Source of the DNA: CAIJXJ01 sp964445115
GTDB lineage: Bacteria > Pseudomonadota > Gammaproteobacteria > Burkholderiales > Methylophilaceae
NCBI GenBank assembly: GCA_964445115.1
Contig: CAYUJU010000056.1
Span: 1-14,372, forward strand
Direction of reading: 5' to 3'
Length of the DNA stretch: 14,372 nt
Numbering within the stretch: the stretch's first letter is position 1; the number at the start of each line of letters is the position of its first letter. The notes under the pieces were generated by a model that saw only the letters and a program-made list of their open reading frames with translations, was not told where the DNA came from and did not search any database. Shown one piece after another: positions 7,094 to 13,729 of the stretch. Position numbers and translations under genes: made by a program.

Positions 7094-7609
7094 ATGGCCA
7101 AAACAGACGAAATCACCGATCAGGAACCGCTCAGCAAGACCAAACGCAAGGCTGCCATGCAGGGCCTGCAGGATCTGGGCGAGGAACTGATCGCACTGAA
7201 CAAGGCGCGTCTCGCGCAACTCAACTTACCGGAGACGCTTTATGAAGCGGTGAAGGAAGCGCAACGCATCACCTCCAATGGCGCTATCGCTCGTCAACGG
7301 CAGTACATCGGCAAGCTCATGCGCGAGATCGACACGACACCAATCGCAGACCAACTGGCTCGCTGGAAGGGATCCCATCAGGAGGAAAACGCGCATTTTC
7401 ACCGCCTGGAAAAACTGCGTGAACGCCTGCTGAGCGACGACGAGACGCTGTCGAACTATCTGCGGGAACACCCGGAAGCCGATAGCCAACAACTTCGCAC
7501 GCTGATCCGCAATGCGCGCAAGGAAGCCGAAGCTGGCAAGCCGCCCAAGAGCAGTCGCGAACTGTTCAAGCTGCTGCGGGAACAGAATCCCTCACAGCCC
7601 GGCGACTGA
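7094..7609 (+). CDS. yjgA: DarP/YjgA, 50S ribosome assembly factor (DUF615)
   Basis: This 171-residue, highly charged, mostly helical protein matches the DUF615 family, known in E. coli as YjgA or DarP (183 aa), which binds late 50S precursors near the peptidyl-transferase centre and helps maturation. Features seen are SKTKRKAAMQGLQDLGEELI, then ARQRQYIGKLMREID, then a C-terminal segment ending SSRELFKLLRE, in the expected order. The N-terminus is shorter than in E. coli. The ATG at 7094 has no SD; an extended -10 lies just upstream, so the message may be nearly leaderless. It is divergent from pmbA, and its stop lies 4 bp from the stop of the convergent PDZ-protein gene with no terminator between them, so the two transcripts should overlap at their 3' ends. 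Confidence 0.93.
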   Translation: MAKTDEITDQEPLSKTKRKAAMQGLQDLGEELIALNKARLAQLNLPETLYEAVKEAQRITSNGAIARQRQYIGKLMREIDTTPIADQLARWKGSHQEENAHFHRLEKLRERLLSDDETLSNYLREHPEADSQQLRTLIRNARKEAEAGKPPKSSRELFKLLREQNPSQPGD

Positions 7610-7613
7610 CCTC

Positions 7614-8279
7614 TCAGCGCTGGTTGAGCGTCACTGTTTTACTGAACTCCGTACCCGCGCGGCTTCCCACAATTTCAACCGTTTTCCCTGCGTAACGCTG
7701 CGCCGCCAGAGACAGAGTCTCCGGCTTGTGCAAAGCGACCTCCCCGAAACGGATAAGCAGATCACCACGCTGCAACCCGGCAGCCGCGGCAGGCGAACCT
7801 TTGATCACCGCCATCACCTCCAGCGCCGCATCATCGTCCGGGCGTTCACGTTGGACATGAACGCCGAATAACGGAGCAGGCAGCTTAGCCCAATAGGAGG
7901 CGAAATACTGGTAAATCGTTCCATCTGATGCGTCAGAAGCCGGTTTATTAGGGCCGCGACGATTGGCAACGTGATCCACGCCAGCGTTGTATACCAGCAC
8001 CAAGGCTGCTCCGACATTCTTCGCTTGCTGCAACGCTTCTTCCGGCGGCACAGCACCCGTCTCGAAAGACGAATAGCCCAGCATGTCATAGCCGTCTTCG
8101 AGCAGGCGATAGTAATCCTCCACCCTATCCTGACCGGCGAAAAGTTTGGGTGGCGCTTGAGAAGCCTGTGCCGCCGTCGTTCGAGTGACGTAGGACTTGG
8201 TGTAGGGATTAAAATCCCCCTGCTCCGCCTGAGCCAGGCTGGTCATCATTAAGCAAGACAGCAAGATTGCGACACGCAT
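7614..8279 (-). CDS. Exported PDZ-domain protein of unknown role
   Basis: This 221-residue protein has a signal peptide (MRVAILLSCLMM..., cleavage likely after AQA at 18). Residues about 136-219 form a PDZ domain: FGVHVQ, then GSPAAAAGLQRGDLLIRFGE (161-180), the usual carboxylate-loop and helix pattern found in HtrA-like proteins. No protease domain is present. Residues 45-130 form a module I do not recognise, with RVEDYYRLLEDGYDMLGYSS, EALQQAKNVGAALVLVY and a Tyr-rich TIYQYFASYW. I chose the ATG at 8279 because a G6 run lies just upstream; the longer TTG start at 8300 would put seven polar residues before the signal peptide. It lies downstream of DUF455 on the same strand but behind a terminator. 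It probably acts in the periplasm as a binding or adaptor protein; this is inference. Confidence 0.8.
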   Translation of the reverse strand: MRVAILLSCLMMTSLAQAEQGDFNPYTKSYVTRTTAAQASQAPPKLFAGQDRVEDYYRLLEDGYDMLGYSSFETGAVPPEEALQQAKNVGAALVLVYNAGVDHVANRRGPNKPASDASDGTIYQYFASYWAKLPAPLFGVHVQRERPDDDAALEVMAVIKGSPAAAAGLQRGDLLIRFGEVALHKPETLSLAAQRYAGKTVEIVGSRAGTEFSKTVTLNQR

Positions 8280-8335
8280 GTATCCCCCCGAGTTTTCCAA
8301 AAGCAGCGATTTAAGGCACTGTCCGGTGGGATAGC

Positions 8336-8356
8336 GAAAAACCGGATTGGTTCCGG
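8336..8356 (-). terminator. Intrinsic terminator after the DUF455 gene
   Basis: On the minus strand, CCGGA, a five-base loop and TCCGG (8342-8356) are followed by a five-T run (plus-strand A at 8337-8341). It lies about 20 bp after the DUF455 stop and separates that gene from the PDZ gene, which must then have its own promoter in 8280-8335. Confidence 0.6.
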
Positions 8357-8375
8357 GGTGTCATGAAAATGCCCC

Positions 8376-9173
8376 TTAGCGCCCCGCCTCCAACCACCGC
8401 ATCTCTTCAGGAGTAAACCCGGCGGCTTCCCGCGCCGTGCGATTAAAAGGCGGACGAGGAGGCGGCGTATCGTATTCCCTGAGCAGGGCCGCGAATGTGG
8501 CCACGGGGTCCAGCCCGCGTTGACGGCACAGGTGTTCGTACCAGCGATTGCCAATCGCGACGTGGCCAATTTCGTCATGCAGGATCACGTCGAGAATTTC
8601 GGCCGCGCGCTCATCGCCCGCCGCGACCAGCTTTGCACGAATTCCCGGCGTCACATCCAGACCGCGCGCCTCCAGCAGCCGGGGCACCAGCGCCATGCGC
8701 GCCAAGGGATCGTCAGCCGTCTTGCAGGCCATATCCCACAAACCATTGTGTGCGGTGAAATCGCCGTATTCGGCCTCCAAGCCACGCAGGTGATCACGCA
8801 GGAGGGTGAAGTGATAAGCCTCTTCCGTGGCGACTTGCAGCCAGTCGCCGTAGAAGGCTGATGGCATTTCACGAAATCGATACACCGCGTCCAGCGCGAG
8901 GTTGATGGCGTTGAATTCGATGTGGGCCAGGGCATGGATCAACGCAGCACGCCCTTGCCGTGTCCCGAGCCCACGATGCTCCACTTGGTGAGGAGGGACC
9001 AGAAGAGGGCGATCGGGGCGGCCAGGAACTTCCACCAGTGCCACGATTGACCGGCTGTTATCGAGTGTCAAACGACCAGCTCTCCAGTCTGCATGGAGAC
9101 TGGCTGCAGCCGCGCACTTGGCGTCTGGCGCCATCATCATCAACGCCTCGTGGGCAGCATCGAAGAGGTTCAT
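8376..9173 (-). CDS. DUF455 ferritin-like protein
   Basis: This 265-residue soluble protein matches the DUF455 family (PF04305), a branch of the ferritin-like four-helix-bundle superfamily. Possible metal ligands are spaced as expected: H84-x-E86 in ALAHIEFNAINLALD, E117/E118 and H121 in ATEEAYHFTLL, and E201-x-x-H204 in ILHDEIGHVAIG. This pattern suggests a di-iron or di-manganese centre, but no reaction is established for the family to my knowledge. I chose the ATG at 9173; the frame runs on to a GTG at 9203, but those ten residues lie in the divergent promoter region. No SD is visible; TATAGT on the minus strand lies just upstream. It is divergent from mogA across 39 bp and ends at a terminator. 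Confidence 0.88.
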   Translation of the reverse strand: MNLFDAAHEALMMMAPDAKCAAAASLHADWRAGRLTLDNSRSIVALVEVPGRPDRPLLVPPHQVEHRGLGTRQGRAALIHALAHIEFNAINLALDAVYRFREMPSAFYGDWLQVATEEAYHFTLLRDHLRGLEAEYGDFTAHNGLWDMACKTADDPLARMALVPRLLEARGLDVTPGIRAKLVAAGDERAAEILDVILHDEIGHVAIGNRWYEHLCRQRGLDPVATFAALLREYDTPPPRPPFNRTAREAAGFTPEEMRWLEAGR

Positions 9174-9180
9174 GGGGTAA

Positions 9181-9186
9181 ACTATA
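9181..9186 (-). promoter_or_regulatory. Possible -10 box for the DUF455 gene
   Basis: TATAGT on the minus strand matches five of six -10 bases. Its downstream edge is seven bases before the ATG at 9173, so transcription would start at or next to the start codon. No -35 box is seen. Confidence 0.3.
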
Positions 9187-9212
9187 GCGTATCTTTTTGA
9201 CACACACTTACC

Positions 9213-9797
9213 ATGGCAACGCTACGTATCGGCCTGGTCAGCATTAGCGACCGCGCCTCCCAGGGCATCTACGAGGACAAGGGCATTCCGGCATTGCGCG
9301 AGTGGCTTGGTATCGCACTGACTACGCCGTGGGAGAGCGTCGAGCGCATCATTCCCGATGAGCAGGCGGAAATCGAAGTCACCCTGCAGGATCTGGTGGA
9401 TTACGAGGGCTGTTCCCTGGTGCTGACCACGGGCGGGACCGGTCCGGCGCCGCGCGATGTCACGCCCGAGGCCACCCTCGCCGTCGCTGATCGGGTCATG
9501 CCGGGATTTGGCGAACAAATGCGCCAGATCAGCCTGCAGTTCGTGCCGACCGCAATCCTCTCGCGCCAGGTCGCCGTCATCCGCAAACAGAGTCTGATCA
9601 TCAACCTGCCGGGGCAGCCCAAGTCCATCAAGGAAACGTTGGAAGGCTTGAAGAATGCTGAGGGAGAACAGGTCGTACACGGAATTTTCGCGGCCGTCCC
9701 TTATTGCCTGGACCTGATTGGCGCCCCCTACATCGAGACCAACGCCGCGGTGTGCAAGGCGTTCCGTCCCAAATCCGCGCAGAAGCCCACCGCCTGA
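9213..9797 (+). CDS. mogA: Molybdopterin adenylyltransferase MogA
   Basis: This 194-residue enzyme adenylates molybdopterin before molybdenum insertion in molybdenum-cofactor synthesis. It is nearly collinear with E. coli MogA (195 aa): TLRIGLVSISDRAS at the start, IIPDE with D49, LTTGGTGPAPRDVTPEATL (71-89) with D82, MPGFGEQMRQISL, and NLPGQPKSIKE. The ATG at 9213 has no SD. A TTGACA at 9197-9202 is too close to the start to be its -35 box. It heads a chain of same-strand genes running to 13587, and its TGA shares one base with the thiL ATG, so the two are translationally coupled. No other moa or moe gene lies in the window. Its presence implies that the organism makes molybdenum enzymes. 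Confidence 0.97.
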   Translation: MATLRIGLVSISDRASQGIYEDKGIPALREWLGIALTTPWESVERIIPDEQAEIEVTLQDLVDYEGCSLVLTTGGTGPAPRDVTPEATLAVADRVMPGFGEQMRQISLQFVPTAILSRQVAVIRKQSLIINLPGQPKSIKETLEGLKNAEGEQVVHGIFAAVPYCLDLIGAPYIETNAAVCKAFRPKSAQKPTA

Positions 9798-10753
9798 TGT
9801 CCCCGGAATTCTCCCTGATCGATCGGTTTTTCCACCGCGAGACGCCCAGCGCGACACTCGGGGTGGGCGATGATGCCGCACTGGTGCCAGTCACCCTAGG
9901 CATGGATATCGCCATTTCAACCGACACACTGGTCGCCGGCCGGCATTTCTTTCCCGAGGCCGATCCCTACGGCATCGGCTGGAAGACGCTGGCCGTCAAC
10001 CTGTCCGACATGGCTGCGATGGGCGCGAAACCGCGCTGGGCGCTGCTGGCGATTACCCTACCAGAGGATGACGAAGCCTGGCTGACAGCCTTCAGCCAGG
10101 GGCTGCACGCCTGCGCCAAGGCCTACCACACCGAGTTGATCGGCGGAGACACCACCGGCGGACCGCTGACCCTGACCGTCACGATTCTGGGGGAAGTCCC
10201 CACGGAGGAACCCTTGCGCCGGGATCTGGCGCAGGCCGGCGACGACATCTGGGTCTCCGGCTGGCTGGGCGAAGCCGCGCTGGGATTGCGCGCCCTGTCC
10301 GGGAAAGTGGAGTTGCCGGAAGATGCGTTGAGCATCTGCCGTGCCGCGCTCGAACGCCCAGTACCACGCGTCGAACTCGGGCTGGCCTTGCGCGGCGTCG
10401 CCCATGCCGCCATCGATATCTCAGATGGTCTGATCGCCGATCTGGGGCACATTCTGGAGCGATCCAAAACCGGCGCCAGCCTGCATTTCGATTGGCTGCC
10501 CGCGCACCCGACGCTCGCCCATTTTCTGCCGCAATCCTGGGCGCAGGAATGTCTGCTGGCGGGCGGCGACGACTACGAACTCTGCTTCACCGCCAACCCC
10601 TCCCGCCAAGGAGAGATCCTCGCCATCGCGGATCGGCTGGGCCTCAAGCTGACCCGCATCGGCGCAATTGAAGCCCTGCCCGGCCTGCATCTCTACGACC
10701 ACAACGGTGGCGCCATGCCGATCATGAAAGGTGGATATGACCACTTCGCCTGA
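9797..10753 (+). CDS. thiL: Thiamine-monophosphate kinase ThiL
   Basis: This 318-residue enzyme (E. coli 325) phosphorylates thiamine phosphate to thiamine diphosphate with ATP, the last step of the cofactor pathway. Motifs are in order: GVGDDAA (22-28), STDTLVAGRHF (41-51), VNLSDMAAMGAKP (67-79), IGGDTTGG (115-122), DISDGL (207-212) and AGGDDYEL (255-262). These are the Mg-nucleotide and substrate sites of the ThiL/PurM fold. The start codon lies in TGATG, overlapping the mogA stop by one base; no SD is seen, so translation probably depends on ribosomes leaving mogA. Its end overlaps pgpA by 17 bp. thiL followed by pgpA is a common bacterial order, though the products share no pathway. No thiamine riboswitch is seen. 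Confidence 0.97.
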   Translation: MSPEFSLIDRFFHRETPSATLGVGDDAALVPVTLGMDIAISTDTLVAGRHFFPEADPYGIGWKTLAVNLSDMAAMGAKPRWALLAITLPEDDEAWLTAFSQGLHACAKAYHTELIGGDTTGGPLTLTVTILGEVPTEEPLRRDLAQAGDDIWVSGWLGEAALGLRALSGKVELPEDALSICRAALERPVPRVELGLALRGVAHAAIDISDGLIADLGHILERSKTGASLHFDWLPAHPTLAHFLPQSWAQECLLAGGDDYELCFTANPSRQGEILAIADRLGLKLTRIGAIEALPGLHLYDHNGGAMPIMKGGYDHFA

Positions 10754-11219
10754 CCTTCGCTTCCTGTTCCGACACCCCGCGCACCTGATCGCCATGGGCT
10801 TCGGCACAGGCCTGGCCCCCAAGGCCCCGGGCACGGTCGGCACGCTGCTGGCCTTCCCGATTTTCTGGCTGTTGCCCGACAACGGCATGGAGCCGATTTT
10901 CATCGCGCTGTCGTTCCTGTTCGGTATTCACATTTGTAGCGTCACCGGGAAAAATCTTGGCGTTCCCGACCATGGCGGCATCGTCTGGGACGAAATCGTC
11001 GCGATGCTGCTGTTGCTGCATCTGGTGCCAGCCACACCACTCCACTGGGTGCTTGCCTTCCTGCTGTTCCGTGTGTTCGATATCTGGAAACCGTTCCCCA
11101 TCCGTACGCTGGATGCGCGCCTCAAAAACGGCTTCGGCGTGATGCTGGACGATCTGCTCGCTGCGGGTTACGCCTGGGCGACGCTGTGGGTAATCTCATG
11201 GCTGATGACCCGCTTCTGA
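10737..11219 (+). CDS. pgpA: Phosphatidylglycerophosphatase A
   Basis: This 160-residue inner-membrane enzyme dephosphorylates phosphatidylglycerophosphate to phosphatidylglycerol. Family marks seen are GFGTGLAPKAPGTVGT (21-36), DHGGIVWDE (78-86, acidic residues likely for Mg), FRVFDIWKPFPI (111-122) and MLDDLLAAGYA (136-146). Three or more hydrophobic segments alternate with these loops. I chose the ATG at 10737 because AAGG lies five bases upstream; the GTG at 10731 falls inside that ribosome site. The gene starts inside the end of thiL and ends inside pncC, so it is tightly coupled in the chain. Confidence 0.95.
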   Translation: MTTSPDLRFLFRHPAHLIAMGFGTGLAPKAPGTVGTLLAFPIFWLLPDNGMEPIFIALSFLFGIHICSVTGKNLGVPDHGGIVWDEIVAMLLLLHLVPATPLHWVLAFLLFRVFDIWKPFPIRTLDARLKNGFGVMLDDLLAAGYAWATLWVISWLMTRF

Positions 11220-11719
11220 CCTTAGCCGCCGAACTCGGGGACGCGCTCCGGCAACGCCGCTGGACGGTGGCCCTGGCAGAATCTTGCACCGGTGGCATGG
11301 CGGCCCAATCGCTGACAGCCATTCCGGGCAGCTCGGCCTGGTTCGACCGGGGGTTCGTCACCTACAGCAACCTGTCCAAACAGGAGTTGCTGCAAGTGCC
11401 CGCTGATTTGCTGGCACAACACGGCGCCGTCAGCGTACCGACTGCAGAGGCCATGGCACTGGGGACACTGGTGCACAGCCATGCCGACATTGTCGGCGCC
11501 ATCACAGGGATCGCCGGGCCTGATGGCGGCACAGCAGAAAAGCCAGTCGGCACCGTGTGCTTCGCCTGGTCGACCCGCGGCAGCGCACCTCGCTCAGTCG
11601 TCCATCATTTCAACGGTGATCGCGACGCCATTCGCCGACAATCGGTCGCCACCTTGCTGCAAGCTTTGCTGTCATTGGCAAATAACCCCCAAGCCTTGCC
11701 AGGAGGAGACCGCCCGTGA
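11198..11719 (+). CDS. pncC: Nicotinamide-nucleotide amidase (PncC / CinA C-terminal domain)
   Basis: This 173-residue protein is the stand-alone amidase domain of the CinA family. It deamidates nicotinamide mononucleotide to nicotinate mononucleotide for NAD recycling. Seen: AESCTGG (27-33) with the likely nucleophile S29, GFVTYSNLSKQELL (52-65) with Y56 and K61, and GIAGPDGGTAEKPVGTV (104-120). The N-terminal CinA (COG1058) domain is absent, as in E. coli PncC. The ATG at 11198 is 22 bp inside pgpA; a GTG at 11186 is a less likely start. The stop overlaps the Sel1 gene start as GTGA. Members of this family often sit close upstream of recA, as here, but with two extra genes between. Confidence 0.95.
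   Translation: MADDPLLTLAAELGDALRQRRWTVALAESCTGGMAAQSLTAIPGSSAWFDRGFVTYSNLSKQELLQVPADLLAQHGAVSVPTAEAMALGTLVHSHADIVGAITGIAGPDGGTAEKPVGTVCFAWSTRGSAPRSVVHHFNGDRDAIRRQSVATLLQALLSLANNPQALPGGDRP
11701..11708 (+). promoter_or_regulatory. Strong ribosome site deciding a GTG start
   Basis: AGGAGGAG, seven bases before GTG 11716, is the best SD in the chain. It fixes the GTG start of the Sel1 gene and suggests that the gene is translated well in its own right, despite overlapping pncC. Confidence 0.85.
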
Positions 11720-12825
11720 CACTGACGCTGCACGAACAAATCCCTGCAAGGCGATTCATGGTGCCCTCCCTGCAGGACCAGGCCGAGAGTCTGGTCTCGC
11801 GCGGACTCGCCATCCTGCGGCATCATCAGAGCGCATTTGACGAATCGGTTTACCAGAGCGCCAAGCTGCAGTTTCTCGAAATCTCCCGCCCCTATCTTGG
11901 CGGCAACTACGCCTACAACGACTTTGTCCGCATCTTCTTCAGCCTCGCGATCGAGAAATTCGGCGATGGCGTCAAACCCTACGCCATCCGCTTCTGCAAG
12001 GAGTGCGAAGCCGATTTCGCCCAGCCGGAACAGCCTAGGCAGCAGACAAAACGCAAACCCGTTAACTTGGCCAACAACCCCGACCATGCGGTACAACTGG
12101 AGCGTTATCGGCAGCTGCGGGCCACCTTCGACCGCGAGACCACACTGGGAAGTTGGAAGCCGGACAACCCGGTGATCACGGGCATGCTGGCCGCATTCCA
12201 GCAACTGGCGGAAGAACATTTCGAATTGGCCTACTATCCGCTCTCGGTCCTGGTGCTGGCACGTGATCGCGACCAGGAAGACGCGACGCGCGCCTATCGG
12301 CTGGCCGGCCTGGCATTCGAACACGCCCTCTCGCGCCAGGATGAAGAAGACCCCGTACTGTGGTGCGACCTGGGCGACATGTTTCAGAATGGCCATGGCA
12401 TCACAACGGATGCGATGCAGGCCGAACACTGGCACCGCAAGGCAGCAGAGCACGGGTATGCACGCGCCCAGTGGACGCTTGGACTGTCACTGTACGATGA
12501 CACCCAGCCCGATGCCGCCGGCAACCACGAGGCACTGGAGTGGATGGGGCGAGCAGCCACACAAGGCGACCCGCTGCTGCAATGCTGGCTGGGCGACCTG
12601 TACCGCATGCGTGGGGAATACGAAGACGCTCTGCAATGGTACGGCCGCGCCGTCGCACAGGACGACAAGGAAGGTCTGTTCAAGCTGGGCACGATGTACG
12701 AAGAAGGCAACGGGGTGCCGCAGGACGAAGCCGCCGCGACCTTCTGGTTTCGCAAGGCCGCCAAACTGGGCCACGCGGAAGCGCAATGGCAACTGGGCCA
12801 GATGCAGGAACACGATTTTTACTAG
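11716..12825 (+). CDS. Sel1-repeat (TPR-like) protein
   Basis: This 369-residue protein has no signal peptide, so it is probably cytoplasmic. Residues 1-200 are a helical region I do not recognise, with CKEC (94-97) and a basic stretch (KRKP, 112-115). Residues about 213-369 hold Sel1-type repeats: VLWCDLGDMFQNGHGITTD (214-232) with HWHRKAAEHGY; a second unit from 250 with ALEWMGRAATQGD; a shorter TPR-like unit with ALQWYGRAVAQDD (305-317); a clear fourth, LFKLGTMYEEGNGVPQDEAA then FWFRKAAKLGH; and a truncated fifth. Such solenoids bind protein partners; no enzyme domain is seen. The GTG start at 11716 is supported by a strong SD and overlaps the pncC stop by four bases. The J-domain gene starts 3 bp after its stop, so the products may work together. 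Confidence 0.85.
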   Translation: MTLTLHEQIPARRFMVPSLQDQAESLVSRGLAILRHHQSAFDESVYQSAKLQFLEISRPYLGGNYAYNDFVRIFFSLAIEKFGDGVKPYAIRFCKECEADFAQPEQPRQQTKRKPVNLANNPDHAVQLERYRQLRATFDRETTLGSWKPDNPVITGMLAAFQQLAEEHFELAYYPLSVLVLARDRDQEDATRAYRLAGLAFEHALSRQDEEDPVLWCDLGDMFQNGHGITTDAMQAEHWHRKAAEHGYARAQWTLGLSLYDDTQPDAAGNHEALEWMGRAATQGDPLLQCWLGDLYRMRGEYEDALQWYGRAVAQDDKEGLFKLGTMYEEGNGVPQDEAAATFWFRKAAKLGHAEAQWQLGQMQEHDFY

Positions 12826-12828
12826 GCC

Positions 12829-13587
12829 ATGAGTATTTTCCCCGAAGAGCAGGAACTGCAGCGACTGGAAGAAGAACAGTCCAGGCTGGAAGAACAGGTC
12901 ACGCAGGCCGAACTGGTACTGGAAACCGACAAGGCCGAGACCGAGCAGTTTCGTCATCGCTACTATCAGGCAGTCGGACGGCTGTTCGCCGAACTCGACG
13001 AACTGGATGCCCAGATCGCCTACGAGGCCATGCTGCGCACCCCCGGCAACGCTCAGGCCCAGAAAGATGCGCAGACCACACAAGCCCGAGCCGAAAAATC
13101 CGCCGAAGAAGCCGGGTTGGTCAACGCCCGTCCGGAACCCCCTGCCGACATTACTGCGGAGTTGAAGCAGGCCTACCGCAGGGCCACCCGGCTGATCCAC
13201 CCCGACCGCGCCACCAACGAAACCGAGCGCATCCGCCGAACCGAACTGATGGCGCGCGTGAATCGCGCTTACGAGCGCGGCGACCTGAAAGCCATCGAAC
13301 GCCTGATCAGCGAATTCGGTCAGGACCCGGAATCCATCGCCGGGGAAGACACCGCAGCCCGGCTGGTCAAAACCATCCGCCGTATCGCGCAACTGCGTCG
13401 GCGCCTGTCGGAACTGAAGCACGAGCTTCAGCTCTACCGCAAAGCCGGTATCTACCAGCTCCGCAAGAGCATCGAAACCGCCGAAGCCATGGGCGGGAAC
13501 CCGCTGAGCGACCTGATCCGGCAGCTGACACAGTCGATCGCCGAGCGAAAAATAAGACTCGAAATCACGCGCCGCAAGCACGGCTGA
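12829..13587 (+). CDS. J-domain protein with flanking coiled coils
   Basis: This 252-residue cytoplasmic protein has a coiled coil at the N-terminus (7-65, Glu/Gln/Leu-rich), a low-complexity Ala/Gln/Glu linker (70-105), a central J domain (108-160), then a basic coiled-coil-like tail (180-250). The J domain shows ELKQAYRRATRLIHPDRA, with the HPD signature at 124-126, and LMARVNRAYERGD, matching helices II and III. HPD is the motif through which J proteins stimulate the ATPase of Hsp70 (DnaK). The G/F region, zinc finger and C-terminal substrate domains of DnaJ are absent, so this is a class C J protein. The ATG at 12829 is 3 bp after the Sel1 stop with no clear SD, suggesting coupled translation. 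The client is unknown. The product may recruit DnaK to something bound by its coiled coils or by the Sel1 partner. Confidence 0.85.
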   Translation: MSIFPEEQELQRLEEEQSRLEEQVTQAELVLETDKAETEQFRHRYYQAVGRLFAELDELDAQIAYEAMLRTPGNAQAQKDAQTTQARAEKSAEEAGLVNARPEPPADITAELKQAYRRATRLIHPDRATNETERIRRTELMARVNRAYERGDLKAIERLISEFGQDPESIAGEDTAARLVKTIRRIAQLRRRLSELKHELQLYRKAGIYQLRKSIETAEAMGGNPLSDLIRQLTQSIAERKIRLEITRRKHG

Positions 13588-13729
13588 CCCAGACGCTTCC
13601 ACCGCCCCGGAATGCCACCCCAAAACCGCCAAAAAATCCTGTGCTTCAGGCTGATCTGGCGCTTACCTTACACCTTGATTTATGAAATAATCCAACGTTT
13701 ATCAGTCGCACTAAAACCAAGGTCAGGAC
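13588..13729 (+). promoter_or_regulatory. recA: recA upstream region
   Basis: This 142-bp gap separates the J-domain gene from recA. A weak promoter candidate is TTACCT (13663-13668), 17 bases, then AATAAT (13686-13691), giving a leader of about 32 bases. AAGG at 13719-13722, seven bases before the ATG, is the likely ribosome site. An imperfect inverted repeat lies over the -10 box. I see no canonical LexA site (CTGT-N8-ACAG) and no terminator for the upstream genes, so read-through into recA is possible. Confidence 0.45.
13675..13695. repeat. Imperfect inverted repeat at the recA promoter
   Basis: TTGATTTAT-GAA-ATAATCCAA has nine-base arms pairing at seven of nine positions. It overlaps the candidate -10 box, where a repressor would block transcription. 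Confidence 0.4.

Noticed and set aside
5685..7190. 501-codon open frame on the plus strand opposite pmbA
   Set aside because: It mirrors pmbA in a GC-rich, codon-biased gene, has Arg/His/Gln-rich random composition, crosses the mlaA/pmbA terminator edge and the yjgA start, and shows no family motif.
9197..9202. Perfect TTGACA before mogA as a -35 box
   Set aside because: It ends ten bases before the mogA ATG, so the -10 would fall inside the gene. It could only serve an internal start, for which there is no evidence.
12487..13632. 381-codon frames on both strands over the Sel1 and J-domain genes
   Set aside because: Both span two real genes in the wrong frame and have skewed compositions. 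The genes they overlap have clear Sel1 and J motifs and coupled starts.
13639..13654. Possible LexA site before recA
   Set aside because: CTGT is followed after eight bases by CTGA rather than ACAG, so it is not a dyad of the known type.
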